Positions 32,061 to 43,237 of a stretch of 64,000 nt of DNA are shown piece after piece (the stretch's first letter is position 1; the number at the start of each line of letters is the position of its first letter). Below the pieces are notes generated by a model. The model was not told where the DNA came from, did not search any database, and saw only the letters and a program-made list of their open reading frames with translations. The translations under genes were made by a program, and so were the position numbers. Source of the DNA: Carettochelys insculpta (lineage: Eukaryota; Chordata; Testudines; Carettochelyidae); the NCBI RefSeq assembly GCF_033958435.1, contig NC_134138.1, positions 265,895,798-265,959,797 of the forward strand. Reading direction: 5' to 3'.

Positions 32061-32441
32061 CATGCATACCAATTTTTCTTCACTTATGTATAGAGTTTGG
32101 CCTTTAACAGTCAATGTTTAACATAGATTTTACTTCAGTTCATCAAAGCACTTTAGCATGTGCTTAAAATTAAAGCTAGCCTATTATAAGTACTTAATTC
32201 TGATTGAAGTCAATGATGCTTAAGAATATGGTTGAAATTAAGCATCCACATAAATCTTTACCCAAATTGAAACCTGATTTCTTATCCTAATAAGTGTAAG
32301 AAAACAATGGGATATTTCAGAGACTGTTGACTTTTTATTGGTAACTATGTTGCTGGTGTTACTGTGGAAACTTTACTTTTCTGTCCGGTTAGCATATTCT
32401 ACTTTATTTGACATATTCATCTCTATCCATTTTTTCTGTAG

Positions 32442-32606
32442 CAACTCTCCCTGCTGCCTCTAATGGAGCCAATAATTGGGGTGAGCTTTGCACACTTTCT
32501 CCCTTATGGCAGTGGCCAGCTAAGTGGTGGAAGTCAACTTATGGGAAGTTTTGGTAGTGCTACACTTGATGGGGTTTCTGATTACTATTCCCAGCTGATC
32601 TACAAG
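32442..32606 (+). CDS. KMT2C: KMT2C window exon 18
   Basis: Residues 2469-2523, encoding LSLLPLMEPIIGVSFAHFLP and ending GVSDYYSQLIYK. This ordered, hydrophobic patch is shared with KMT2D and stands out from the disordered surroundings. The exon is 165 bases, phase 0 on both sides, so skipping keeps the frame. It was placed by peptide match, acceptor TCTGTAG and donor AAG|GTATGT. Confidence 0.95.
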
Positions 32607-33624
32607 GTATGTTTTTCCATATAGATTCCCTATGTCTGCTTTCTGTAAGAAACAAGGTAAAGGAGATTATTTGTATAAACTGTCTCTTGGAAGTCTCTCT
32701 TTGTCCACAGCTAAAAAGGAGACTTTGCTATTGCATTCTGCTGTGAAGTATTAATTGTTTTGCGCTCCACAACGTGAAAGCAAATATTACAAACAGTGTT
32801 GAAAATAAATTTAATAAATACAAGTACTGCATTGGCAAACTGATGTGAATTGATTAAAATTGTAATTAAAGCTTTCTGGAGCAGAAAAGGTTGAATTTCC
32901 AGTACTTTACAAAGTCACTGACAGCAGCAAAGCATTTCTTCTTAATTAGTTGAGAAAGAGATTTTTGTCATTTGTCCACTAGTCCCTGACTAAAGACTTA
33001 AAACCTATGAACAAAATAATCTGAAAGTCTAACAGCCCACACAGTTTGCAACTCAGGCTCATGGAGGGCTGAAAGTAATGAGAAGAATGTTAACGAACAG
33101 AGGACTGGATCTGACACCCAGTTACTCTAGCATATAATTGGAATGACTCTGTAAAGACCATGTGAGATATTCCAGTTTTACACCAGAGTTACTGAGCTAG
33201 GAATCTGGCCGAGCAAATGTAGCTGATGAATGTGGAAACTAATAGTAAAGTTTAATACCTATAGATACTGCTCCAGAAAGGCCAAATTCTAGTGTCTTCA
33301 CTCAGAGTTTTCCTCATACAAATTTCTCAAAATGCTTGTTAAGACTTAAATATAAATACTTTAGGAACCTACCTCTCCCATGCAATGAGATCTTTAATTT
33401 CATATGAGACACTACAAAGCGTATTGTATCTTTGCATGCTAGGTAGGTTAGCTGATATTGTCATCTATTTTCCTATGTATCTGGGGAGTGAATATTCATT
33501 TTTATGTATTGGGTGCTACTTCTGTATGTTTAAAACCTATCAGTTCCCGCCTGTTGTTGGAAGTGTGCATCTTCATTGTATTACCTATTGAAAGCTAATT
33601 TTAAAATCCTTTGGTCTCATGCAG
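32607..33624 (+). other. Intron between window exons 18 and 19, nothing recognised
   Basis: AT-rich, no named repeat. Confidence 0.65.
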
Positions 33625-33766
33625 CAGAATAATCTGAGTAATCCTCCAACACCCCCAGCCTCTCTCCCTCCAACACCACCACCTGTGGCTTGTCAAAAGA
33701 TGGTGAATGGATTTGCAACTACTGAGGAACTTGCAGGAAAAGCTGGAATGCTGGGTGGACATGATG
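33625..33766 (+). CDS. KMT2C: KMT2C window exon 19
   Basis: Residues 2524-2570, with NNLSNPPTPPASLPPTPPP and FATTEELAGKAG. Its acceptor is another tandem CAGCAG (first AG used here, alternative start at 33628), so one glutamine may be optional. Donor GATG|GTAAGC. Confidence 0.95.
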
Positions 33767-34563
33767 GTAAGCTTTTAGTCAGCTGCTTCCTTTAAAAGAT
33801 GTATCATACTTGTACTGAAGTACAAAAGGTATACTGAATCTTATTTGATGCTGTTGGCTTTATTATATACAAATGAACATAGGATTCCATCTGGGTGGTT
33901 GTAATTAATTCTACCATACTTTATTTTATAACAATATACTGTGCAGTTGTGCACGTTCCATACAAAACTATGATGGGAAGCACTATCGTACAGTTGAAAA
34001 CTAAGTCAGGAAAAAATAAAGTCAAAGTTGCCGTGCATAAAGTAGGTGACAAGACAGTTACTTTTAAAGTGTACTTAGCTGCATGTGCAGTCACAGAGCA
34101 ACCTTCCACATTTGTGCACGCAACAGACTTTGACTATGCTGAGTACATTTACAAATGCTGGTAACTTGTTGAAGCAAAATCAGTGTGTGTCAGTGAGACT
34201 TTGCATTTCCCTCCTGAGGATTTTTAAAGAAATAAGCCATACGGTGCTGCAAAAGAAGGGGGGGAAAGGCTTAAGTGTTCTGTATAAAAGAGAAAAATAT
34301 ATTTTTCTTTCCTTGAAGTCAAAAAATGTTGAACAATTTTTGCTCTAATTTTTTGAGTGTTATCTACACACTAAAAAACCATCCATACCCAATTGAAACA
34401 TGAAAAAGAGAAAAAATTGGACCTATTAGTGACTGAAAATAGAGTTTAAAAACTGCTGCACAAATTGAAGTATATTAGGGTTCATTCATAACTCTGTTAC
34501 AATATGTATCAGGAGGTAGAAAGAATCCTGTTCATGCTTGGTTGTGCTGTCTTTCTGTTTTAG
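33767..34563 (+). other. Intron with an unassigned open frame
   Basis: An 89-codon frame at 33895-34164 (TMMGSTIVQLKTKSGKNKVK and onward) has no family that I recognise and no splice sites tying it to KMT2C. It may be part of an unidentified repeat or chance. Confidence 0.4.
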
Positions 34564-34711
34564 TTACTAAAGCACTTGGATCGAAACAGTTCCAGTTGCC
34601 TTTCAGACCACCAGATGATTTGTTAGCAAGAGCCATGGCTCAGGGCCCTAAAACTGTGGATGTTCCTGCTTCACTTCCAACACCACCTCATAACAATCAG
34701 GAAGAAGTAAG
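34564..34711 (+). CDS. KMT2C: KMT2C window exon 20
   Basis: Residues 2571-2619, with FQLPFRPPDDLLARAMAQGP and VPASLPTPPHNNQEE. Acceptor TTTTAG, donor TAAG|GTAGGG. Nearly identical to the human peptide from memory. Confidence 0.96.
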
Positions 34712-35284
34712 GTAGGGTTTTTCTCCTATATACTAAGTTTTCTTGTTTTGGCCCAGATGCTTCCACCCTTGCAAGGCCAAGTAAGTGGGGGATCCCATGA
34801 AGGTGTTGAAGAAGAGAATGCACCTTTCCAAACCACACCAGGAAGAGAACAAATATGGCATTATTTGTGTTAGGTATCTCTGTGTTCCATATCTGAGATT
34901 TCTGTGCTGCTAAAAGGAAGACTTCTGCTATCACTAGACTATATGTCTATTCAGCTGTCAAATATTCATTATTTTGCTCTACCAAAAAATAGAAACAAGT
35001 TATAGAAGCTAATTGGATTTGCGGAACAGAGGACGGCTACAGCAGCAGCCCGGCAGTTGCGTTAATATCAATGGGTTGTTTTGGACAGTGGCTCCACAGA
35101 ATCATAAATCCCCCTGTGCATGTCAACACACTACCCCCAAAAAACTCCCGTCTTGGAGGCGCAGATTGAATCACTATGGTGAAGATGCATAGGGTCTCTC
35201 TGCAAAGACCCTTCCCTCCCTCTCTTTTACTAGCTTGTTGGATGCGCACAGCAGGTTGGAGGCACTATGGGTGTTGTATGTCTG
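34712..35284 (+). other. Intron, nothing recognised
   Basis: Left part of the intron between window exons 20 and 21, before the MIR-like SINE. Confidence 0.6.
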
Positions 35285-35490
35285 AGAGAGTAAGGTCCAG
35301 TGATTAGTTCACTAGCCTGAGACTTGGGAGAACTGGTTACAGTTCTCTGCTCCGTCACAGATTTCCTGTGCAACCTGTATCTTTGCATTAGCTCCCCATC
35401 TTTGAAGTGAGGATGTTAGTAATATACCTGCATTACAGGAGTTTTTGGGGATGAATACAGATTAAATACTGCATAGCACTATAATAATGC
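35285..35490 (+). repeat. MIR-like SINE
   Basis: CAGTGATTAGTTCACTAGCC, GACTTGGGAGAACTGGTTAC and TTTGAAGTGAGGATGTTAG follow the order of a MIR/CORE-SINE head, core and tail. Confidence 0.7.
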
Positions 35491-35937
35491 AAACCATTAT
35501 GGATGTATTTTATAAATCCAGTTGGTGAAGGAGATAGGACATGAATTTTGAACACCTTCTGGAAGTATAAGTTTATGAGAAGCTCAGGCAGTGTGCGCCC
35601 AGTGTGTGGCCTTTGAGCCTGGTGAAATTCTTCTTGTGTTGTACCTGTGAAGAACAGGCTAGCTGGCATCTCCTAGAAGTTCAGAAGCGGAATATGATAA
35701 ATGCCCACTTTATGCATCTTCACGATGCATGAAACTTGCTTTAGTGTTAGTTTCACACAGTGTGAAGCTGCTGGGCCCCTTCCCTGTGCCTTCCCAGGCA
35801 CCACTCCGGGAAGGCAGCCGGGCAAGCTAGATCCCCTTTCCCAGCACATCACTGCTGTCAAGCTTGACAGCAGGTGCCACTCTAGGAAGTTAGAGAGAAG
35901 AGTTTTAGCCCCCCTAGCTGCCCTCTGATGTAGGCAG

Positions 35938-36291
35938 CTGGGGGGGGATAAAACCTCCTTCCTCCCCCTCCCTGCCAGGACCAACCCCCCGCAGCCCCCA
36001 GCTCACACCCTCCTACCCCCCCCCAACCCCACTTGGAAGGTGGGCTCCATCTCCAACCCATGCATGGGGCTCAGGATCCTGTGCCATGCCCACTGCCCCT
36101 GCGGACCCGGCTCCAACCCCCCAGCTGGTTCAACACCCCACCCAACCCCCACATGCCCCGGCTCTAATCCCTGCATACCCCGCCCCCCCCCCCACATGCC
36201 CCAACCCACTGCCCAAGCCCCCCAACTTACATGAAATTGAAGTTATGCGAGGGCTGCGTGGAACACAACCCTTGCATATCACGGGGGACTG
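35938..36291. mobile_element. C-rich DNA transposon remnant
   Basis: The right end TATGCGAGGGCTGCGTGGAA ... GCATATCACGGGGGACTG looks like a Tigger/mariner-type inverted terminal region. The interior is C-rich low-complexity sequence with CCCCAACCC-type runs. The left terminus is not identified. Confidence 0.5.
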
Positions 36292-36527
36292 CTGTGGTGG
36301 CTTCATAAGGTACATCTGTCATCTATGGCAAACCTGCTGAGCTGAAAGTATCTCAGACTGTAGGTCATTGTTGTTTTTAGCATGAGACTGAAGAGAATAA
36401 TTAAAAAATAGTCCAGTGTTAATAGACGATTTAAATTCTGTTTATCACTGATTTTCATGTTCATGAGATGAGCAAGTGACTACAGAAGAAATATAATTGT
36501 ATCTCATCAGAATGAGCAGAGCAATCA

Positions 36528-36672
36528 GGGTGCTGCAACAATTTTTATAGTCAGGAGTGCTGGGTGCCACTGAACCAAACTGTAAACCCTGTGTAAAATG
36601 CAAAAACCACTTCTGGTCAGGGGGTGCTGTAGCATCCCGTACACCCCTAGTTCCAGCACCTATGAGGTTTTT
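36528..36672. repeat. Short DNA-transposon-like remnant
   Basis: GGTGCTGCAACAATTTTTAT at one end and GGTGCTGTAGCATCCCGTAC ... AGTTCCAGCACC at the other resemble a repeat with GGTGCTG termini that I recall from turtles. Class not assigned. Confidence 0.4.
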
Positions 36673-36888
36673 TTGTTTTTTTTTAAAGCTGGTGTGAATT
36701 ATTTCATAGGGACATGGCTCAATTAACATCACAGTTTTGTTACTGGATTTCTCCAATAGGCTAATTTTATATTGAAGTAAAGTGAAGTGCCACAAAAGTT
36801 GTTGCTAGCAGCGAAAATTCCATCGATTTCCTTCACTTAGTTTTTATCCAAGGCATTTTCTAAAGCTGTCATTTGTTTTTCCTCCCAG

Positions 36889-37067
36889 AGTACAAGATCA
36901 CTGTGATGAACGGGACACTCCCGACAGCTTTGTTCCCTCTTCCTCTCCTGAAAGTGTGGTGGGAATGGAAGTAAGTAGGTATCCAGATTTGTCTCTGGTA
37001 AAGGAAGAGACCCCAGAGCCTGTACCATCCCCCATCATTCCAATCCTACCCAGCAGTACTGGAAAAG
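36889..37067 (+). CDS. KMT2C: KMT2C window exon 21
   Basis: Residues 2620-2679, with RDTPDSFVPSSSPESVVGME and SRYPDLSLVKEETPEPVPSP. Acceptor CTCCCAG, donor AAAG|GTAAGA. The intron that follows is only 91 bases, the shortest in the window. Confidence 0.96.
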
Positions 37068-37158
37068 GTAAGAGTAAAATGGATTATGTACATGCTGCTA
37101 TTTGTATCCATTCAAAATCATGCAGCTTAACTACATGTGCATTTTATTTCATTTTAAG

Positions 37159-37313
37159 GTTCAGAAGCAAAAAGAAATTATGTGAAATCAGAACCTAGTT
37201 CAGGAACTTTACCTGGTTCTGGCTTCTTTGGCTCTCAGCTTGGACCATCGCAAAATGGTCCAAAATCTGGCCTTATATCTGTAGCAATTACTTTACATCC
37301 CACAGCTGCAGAG
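37159..37313 (+). CDS. KMT2C: KMT2C window exon 22
   Basis: Residues 2680-2731. The first half is variable; it ends GLISVAITLHPTAAE, which is highly conserved. Acceptor TTTTAAG|G, donor GAG|GTAAGG. Confidence 0.95.
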
Positions 37314-37511
37314 GTAAGGAAAATAAATTTCAGTGGTGTGTGTGTGTCAGCTCTGGCACGGTGTTTCTATATTATATTATCTAAATAATGACTATTTAGC
37401 ATCATTTGGATGTGAGTTACTATACAAGGCAATTTCTGCAATCTGGTAATTAATATGCTTGCAGTTTATTTTCTGTGATTGATAAAAACAGATTTTTTTT
37501 TGTTGTTTTAG

Positions 37512-37764
37512 AATATTGGTAATGTTGTGGCTGCATTTTCCAATCTACTGCATGTCAGAATTCCCAACAGTTATGAAGTTAGTAATGCCCCAGATGTTCC
37601 CTCTTCCATGGGAGTGATAAACAGTCACAGAATGAATCCAGCTATCGAATATAGGCAGCACTTATTACTTCATGGTCCGCAGGCAGGATCCGTGGGCCCC
37701 ACCAGACTAGTAGGGCCTTATGGGCTGAAACAACCTGGTGTGCCATTTCCTCCAAACAGCAATG
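37512..37764 (+). CDS. KMT2C: KMT2C window exon 23
   Basis: Residues 2732-2815, with VVAAFSNLLHVRIPNSYEVS and NPAIEYRQHLLLHGP. Acceptor TTTTAG, donor AATG|GTAAGT. Confidence 0.96.
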
Positions 37765-38287
37765 GTAAGTTAATTTATATCTAGTTCTTGTAATTATTAG
37801 GTTAATGCTTAATCATGTTGGCATTGGAGAATTTTTAACCATATAAACTCGAACTCTAGTATTAACTAGTAGAGTCTTGTTTTTGATAATTCTGTCCCTG
37901 TATGATCAATGCACATGCACGAGTGTACTATATTCCAGATGTTCTCACAGACTAATGGAAATCGGAGATAGGAAACATTTGCGATACTATCTTTTCCATC
38001 TTGCTGCCAGAATGGGATTGTTTCCAGCAATGCATGGCATTCTCAGATTTTCTGCCCTGTCTAAATATAAAGTGCTGTAATGGTGTCTTTCACCAGTTTG
38101 GGAAATTATTCCTCCATTGGAAAATGTGTACATGGGCATTTCAATATATTAATACTCCTATTTTATTCAGATTTCCTTATTCTTGTCATATAATTTCTTT
38201 TTGCCCTATTATTTAAACTAGAACTACAAAAGGTTTTTGACTGATTTAAGAAAAACTTCCCATCTGTATTTATCTTGAAGCTTGTAG

Positions 38288-38638
38288 AGTTACGTCTACA
38301 CTATAGGGTTTTCCCGAAAAAACAGGTGTTTTGTTGACAAAAACCCCCAAGCATCTACACCTAAAACTTGGCGCTTTCATTGTTTCCACCCTCCATGAGG
38401 CAGAATGCCTCTATCAGCAGATTCTGTTGACAAAACTGTAGTGTAGATGCTCCGGTGGCACCTCTGTCTAGGCTTCCAATTGGCCATTCTGTCAAGAAAG
38501 CAGTGAAGCAGTCCAGCCACTTTCTGTCGACTGAGTGTATTGACAGAGAAAGGTGTTTTCATGTGTAGACGCAATCTGTCCACAGAGATTTTGTTGAGAA
38601 TTCTCTGCCGACACATCACTGTAGTGTAGACGTAGCCT
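38288..38638. mobile_element. Non-autonomous DNA element with GTCTACAC termini
   Basis: Left AGTTACGTCTACACTATAG and right CTGTAGTGTAGACGTAGCCT are inverted repeats. The interior has several TGTCGACT/TTGACA-type motifs and no coding capacity. Confidence 0.65.
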
Positions 38639-38747
38639 AGGAAGGTGGAGTCCCACCTTCTGAAGAATACTGACACTTCAACACACATTTCATTCAGGAG
38701 TGTCTGGCTGTATTTTTCTAACAGACTTGTCTGGTGTGGTCTTTTAG

Positions 38748-38887
38748 GTCTGGCCAGCTATAAAGATCGCAACCAACCTATTGCAGACGGCTCAGCACTG
38801 AGACCTCAGTGGTGTTCTCATTGCAAAGTGGTAGTTCTTGGCAGTGGTGTGCGGAAATCTTTCAAGGATTTGTCTTTCCTTAAGCAG
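38748..38887 (+). CDS. KMT2C: KMT2C window exon 24, cysteine-containing module
   Basis: Residues 2816-2862, including LRPQWCSHCKVVVLGSGVRK. The CxxC pair here and the CSNNC in the next exon suggest a small zinc-binding unit conserved in KMT2C/D (inference from spacing). Acceptor TTTTAG|G, donor CAG|GTACTG. The last residues before the donor differ from human. Confidence 0.95.
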
Positions 38888-40460
38888 GTACTGTAGTGGA
38901 AAATGACATATGGGGGTTGTATCAGAACTTTCATTCAGCAAATGGAAACCAGCAAAGAATTTCAAAAATACTGTTTATATAAATATTTGTCAGTTTCCTT
39001 AAATAGGTTCCAATGTGTAAGCATGAATAGCTATTTAAATACTGCTTCCCTGATAAATTACTTTTAGGAGGGCCAAAAATTCAGCAAGACTCTTTCCAAG
39101 GCACTAACTTGGGACTGTTAGGAGGCACTGGTGGGAGAGTGGCTCTGGAAACCATTGCAAAGCAATACTCCTTTTTCTTTTCAAGCGGAAGGGAGTTGAT
39201 CATATTTAAATCTTGTTTTTCTATAGCTTCTACTGTTTCTTTTTTGTGGTAGGGAAAAAAAATGTCCCAACTGGCTCTCAGTACCTGCATACAAGTATTA
39301 AAATATTTGCATTAGTATGCGTTCTAGAAAAGCATGTATCTAGCTATCACCCCTTATCTAAATAAAGAAATCATATGATTGCAATGTAATAGAGCTGTAT
39401 AGGAAAAACTGTATATAAAGTGTATGTGCACCCAGGCAAAACGCCTACAAATCTGATTGTTTAGGGAATTTAGGTGCCTAACTCCCATTGACTTGAGTTG
39501 GAGTTAAGCATGTAAATACCATACAGATCTGGGTCTGAGTTCACAACAACTTTTTACCCATCACCATTTGATGATAAAAGTACATAATCTTATCTTAGAC
39601 CATCCTGAAACAGGAATGCATCGGTTGTTCACAAATAAAAGAAAAATGCCCTATAAGAATACTTTCTGAGTAAAAACCAGGGGAGCATAAAATAGAGAAT
39701 TCTTTGCATTGATTCTAATGCACTTTCGATTGCAGTGTAAGATGCTGAAGAATAAGGCTGGTGGTGAGAACTTTAAATTGCCACAGTTCAATATTACAGT
39801 GGTGCCTGCAGGCCTGATCATTACTGCAGCCCACGTGTTTTAAGTACTCTGTGAAAAGGAGGTATATTTTGTCCCAAAGAAATGAAGATTGGTGTCACAA
39901 AAATAATAATTTGAAAACTTCTCTTCCCTTCAATGGACTCATAAGCAGTCTTTGGCTTTGATTCTCAGGATTCCCGGGAGATGTCTGATAGAATGGAAAA
40001 GGATTTTGTCTTTTGTAGCAACAACTGCTTTGTTCTATATTCAGCAGCTGCACAAGCAAAAAACTCGGAGAGCAAGGTACGTACCAAACTCTGTGTCGCA
40101 TCCTATTTAGCAGCAATTATTGCTGCCACTTCTCTACTAGAACAGAAGAGATTTCTGAAAAAAAAGACCTGTGGCCAAGTGTTCTTGGCCTGCTTAGCAT
40201 GTACAGGCTGCACCTCGCTAGTCTGGATCCCTCGGGATCTGACTTGTGTCAAATGAGAGAATTTGCTGAATCACAGGAGGTCATTATTGTCTTGAAGCAT
40301 TACCAACGCTTCCTCTGCTTACTGGGGTCTTAGAAGACATTTAGAGGTAAACTGAAGCTAAATAACAGCACAGAACATTAAGAGCCAGGACTGGTGGCTG
40401 TAAACAAACTCTATGGGACCATGGGAAACTTGGTCACATCCATGATAAGTGGTCTTTGAC
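38888..40460 (+). other. Introns around window exon 25, nothing else recognised
   Basis: Contains window exon 25 at 39969-40076; the rest is AT-rich intron. Confidence 0.65.
39969..40076 (+). CDS. KMT2C: KMT2C window exon 25
   Basis: Residues 2863-2898, with EKDFVFCSNNCFVLYSAAAQ. It completes the cysteine module begun in exon 24. Acceptor TTCTCAG, donor AAG|GTACGT. The exon is 108 bases, phase 0 at both ends. Confidence 0.95.
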
Positions 40461-40684
40461 CATCAGCTCATGGGAATAAGGGGACTTCGAAGTAGGCGGG
40501 GTCCTTTCGAAAAGGAGCCCCGTCAGGAAGAGCCGTGCGGCGACGAGGCGCATCGATTTCGAAGTGCCGCGGCCGCCCGCATGCTAATGAGGCACTGAAT
40601 ATGCATTTCAGCGCTTCATTAGTAAACTTCGAAATGGCCATTTGTGTGGCTATTTCGAAGTTTGGGGCACGTGTAGACGTAGCC
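40461..40684. mobile_element. Fold-back element family A, right half only
   Basis: From CATCAGCTCATGGGAATAAG onward it follows the right arm of the element at 239-644 (GAAGTAGGCGGGGTCCTTT, GCGGCCGCCCGCATGCTAAT, GTAAACTTCGAAATGGCC) to the terminus GTGTAGACGTAGCC. The left arm is absent. Confidence 0.8.
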
Positions 40685-41268
40685 TAAAGGTAGGAAGTAG
40701 AGTAATCTCCCCTGTTTTCGTTTGCACATGATGGCTGTTTTAAAGAAATAATTACCAAAATAGTAATTGATGCAGACTGTGGTGAATTAAAGTGAAAGAG
40801 AAAAGGAGTTTAGAATTACCAATGTACCCAGTTTACATAATAGTCTAAGAAACTTGCTTGATGGAAAACGTGGTCATGTCAGGAGTGTTTTCACGTGTGC
40901 TCCAGGATGACAGAAACATGTAGTTGGAACAGAATTCCATCCATTTACTCTCCCCTCTTTAAAATGTTTTCAGTGTATCCCCAAGTTCTTTTTTCATTCA
41001 GTGCCCTATCTAGATTAATTTTACTATAACTTTAAGTGTTTTAATTTTGTCATGGTACAATTGTCTTCTCTCAAAACTTAAGCAGTCCCAATGTGGCCAT
41101 CCTTACTGCAAGGTTAAGCTCCATCAGATCACCTGTCATTTTAGTTGGGCTAATGCTCAGTCTGTGTCCAGTTCCTATTTTTCTAAAAAGGTGGATGAAA
41201 CTGGATACCGTATTTCCAATGTCATTTAATCAGTTCTCTATAATATATTTGCATAATGCAAATACTTA

Positions 41269-41485
41269 CAGGTTGCACCTCTGAAATCCGATACTCCTGT
41301 CCAACAATATCTGTGGCAGGGCAGGGGGCCAGGGTAGCCCATATCAGGACTGGCAGCAGGGGCCAAGGCAGCAAGGCCAGAAGTGCTGAGGGGGCGACAA
41401 CAGAGGGGCCACCCATGGTCTGTCAAATTCCCTTATTCATGACCGCTGTGGTCCTGAGGATGCTGGACCAGGGAGGTCCAACCTG
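41269..41485. mobile_element. Tigger/mariner-like non-autonomous element, TA-flanked
   Basis: Starts CAGGTTGCACCTCTGAAATC after TA and ends GGGAGGTCCAACCTG before TA. It shares termini with the element at 2104-2495. Confidence 0.7.
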
Positions 41486-42117
41486 TACTGTATAACAAGC
41501 TCTCCTTAATATAAGCAATCACCTTATTTGCCTATTTATTTTTTCTTCAATTTGGATGGAAAATATAAATACTGTGTTTATGGAAAGGAGATTTTGTGTT
41601 ATAATATGACATTTTTAACAGCATATTTGTCCTTTCAGGATACTTCTCCTCACCAATTTTCATGAAAAATACACGTCTTTAATTCCCAGTCTGTTTTTCT
41701 GCCATTTTATTAGTTCCTTATCTGTTAATAATTTATGTCCTCATTCATATTTAGAGATTCGTATGCAACTTTGTCGGAAGCTTCCTAAAAGTATATTGTA
41801 AATCTGATGGGTGCCACAATCTAATCCATGTGCTATTTGATTTTTCAAAAGTGTTGGGAAGAGGAGAGTAGCCTCAGGCTCTTGTCTTAGTGGAAGAAAA
41901 GAAAAGCCGCAGAATTACTAAAATACTGCTCTGAAGCCTAACACAAGCCATGGTACCAGTGAATCAGGATAATGTATTTTGTCCTTAGATACAGCAACCT
42001 GACAAATCACCTTAAACTCATCCCTTCCCTTCAGTCTGACCTGAAAACATTATTGGGGGATATTTGTTTTGCAGCTTGTAATATGTTTTAAGTGGCTTTT
42101 TTCTATTTATTTCTTAG
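41486..42117 (+). other. Intron before window exon 26, nothing recognised
   Basis: AT-rich, ending in the T-rich acceptor of the PHD/FYRN exon. Confidence 0.7.
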
Positions 42118-43237
42118 GACTCCCTTCCGTCTTTCCCACAGTCACCGATGAAAGAAATTCCACCTAAACCATTCCATCAGTACAGCAACAACATCTCCAC
42201 TTTAGATGTGCATTGTCTCCCGCTGCTTCAGGAAAAAGTTTCTCCACCTTCATCACCCCCTATTACGTTTCCTCCTGCATTTGAAGCAGCCAAGGTAGAG
42301 GCAAAGCCAGATGAGCTTAAAGTAACCGTGAAGCTAAAACCTAGATTAAAAACAATACACAGTAGCCTTGATGATTGTCGCCCACTAAGCAAGAAATGGA
42401 AAGGACTGAAGTGGAAAAAATGGAGCATTCAGGTTGTGATTCCTAAAGGATCGTTCAAACCTCCTGGTGAAGAGGAGATAGATGAGTTTCTCAAGAAACT
42501 GGGCACAACCCTTAAACCTGACCCTGTGCCTAAAGACTATAGAAAATGTTGCTTCTGTCATGAGGAGGGTGATGGACTAACAGATGGACCAGCAAGGCTC
42601 CTTAACCTTGACTTAGACCTTTGGGTCCATCTGAACTGTGCTCTTTGGTCTACCGAGGTCTATGAGACACAGGCTGGTGCCTTAATTAATGTGGAACTAG
42701 CACTGCGAAGAGGTTTGCAAATGAAATGCATGTTCTGTCACAAAATGGGCGCCACCAGCAGTTGTCACAGGTTAAGGTGCACCAATATTTATCACTTTAC
42801 CTGTGCCATTAAAGCACAATGCATGTTTTTTAAAGATAAAACTATGCTTTGCCCAATGCACAAACCAAAGGGAGCTCATGAGCAAGAACTTAATTACTTT
42901 GCGGTTTTCAGGAGGGTGTACATTCAGCGTGATGAGGTACGGCAAATTGCTAGTATAGTTCAGCGAGGAGAACGTGAGCACACTTTCCGTGTAGGAAGCC
43001 TTATCTTCCACACCATTGGTCAGCTGCTGCCGCAACAGATGCAGGCATTCCATTCTTCGAAAGCTCTCTTCCCAGTTGGATACGAGGCCAGCCGGTTGTA
43101 TTGGAGCACGCGATATGCAAACAGGCGTTGTCGCTATCTGTGTTCTATTGAGGAGAAGGATGGCTTTCCGATGTTTGTGATCAGGATTGTCGAGCAAGGT
43201 CATGACGATCTTGTTCTTACTGATTCAACTCCAAAAG
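42118..43237 (+). CDS. KMT2C: KMT2C window exon 26, extended PHD finger and FYRN
   Basis: An 1120-base exon, residues 2899-3271. After a linker (WKKWSIQVVIPKG) comes an extended PHD finger, C2HC pre-PHD plus PHD. Its metal ligands can be read in CCFCHEEGDG, WVHLNCALWS, CMFCHKMGATSSCH, CTNIYHFTCA and CPMH (about residues 3030-3147). The FYRN half follows (VGSLIFHTIGQLLP, then VGYEASRLYWSTRYANRRCR), and FYRC begins at about residue 3248. FYRN and FYRC fold together in MLL-family proteins. The start is the acceptor TTCTTAG, 30 bases before the first ATG. Donor AAAG|GTAAAC. Confidence 0.98.
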
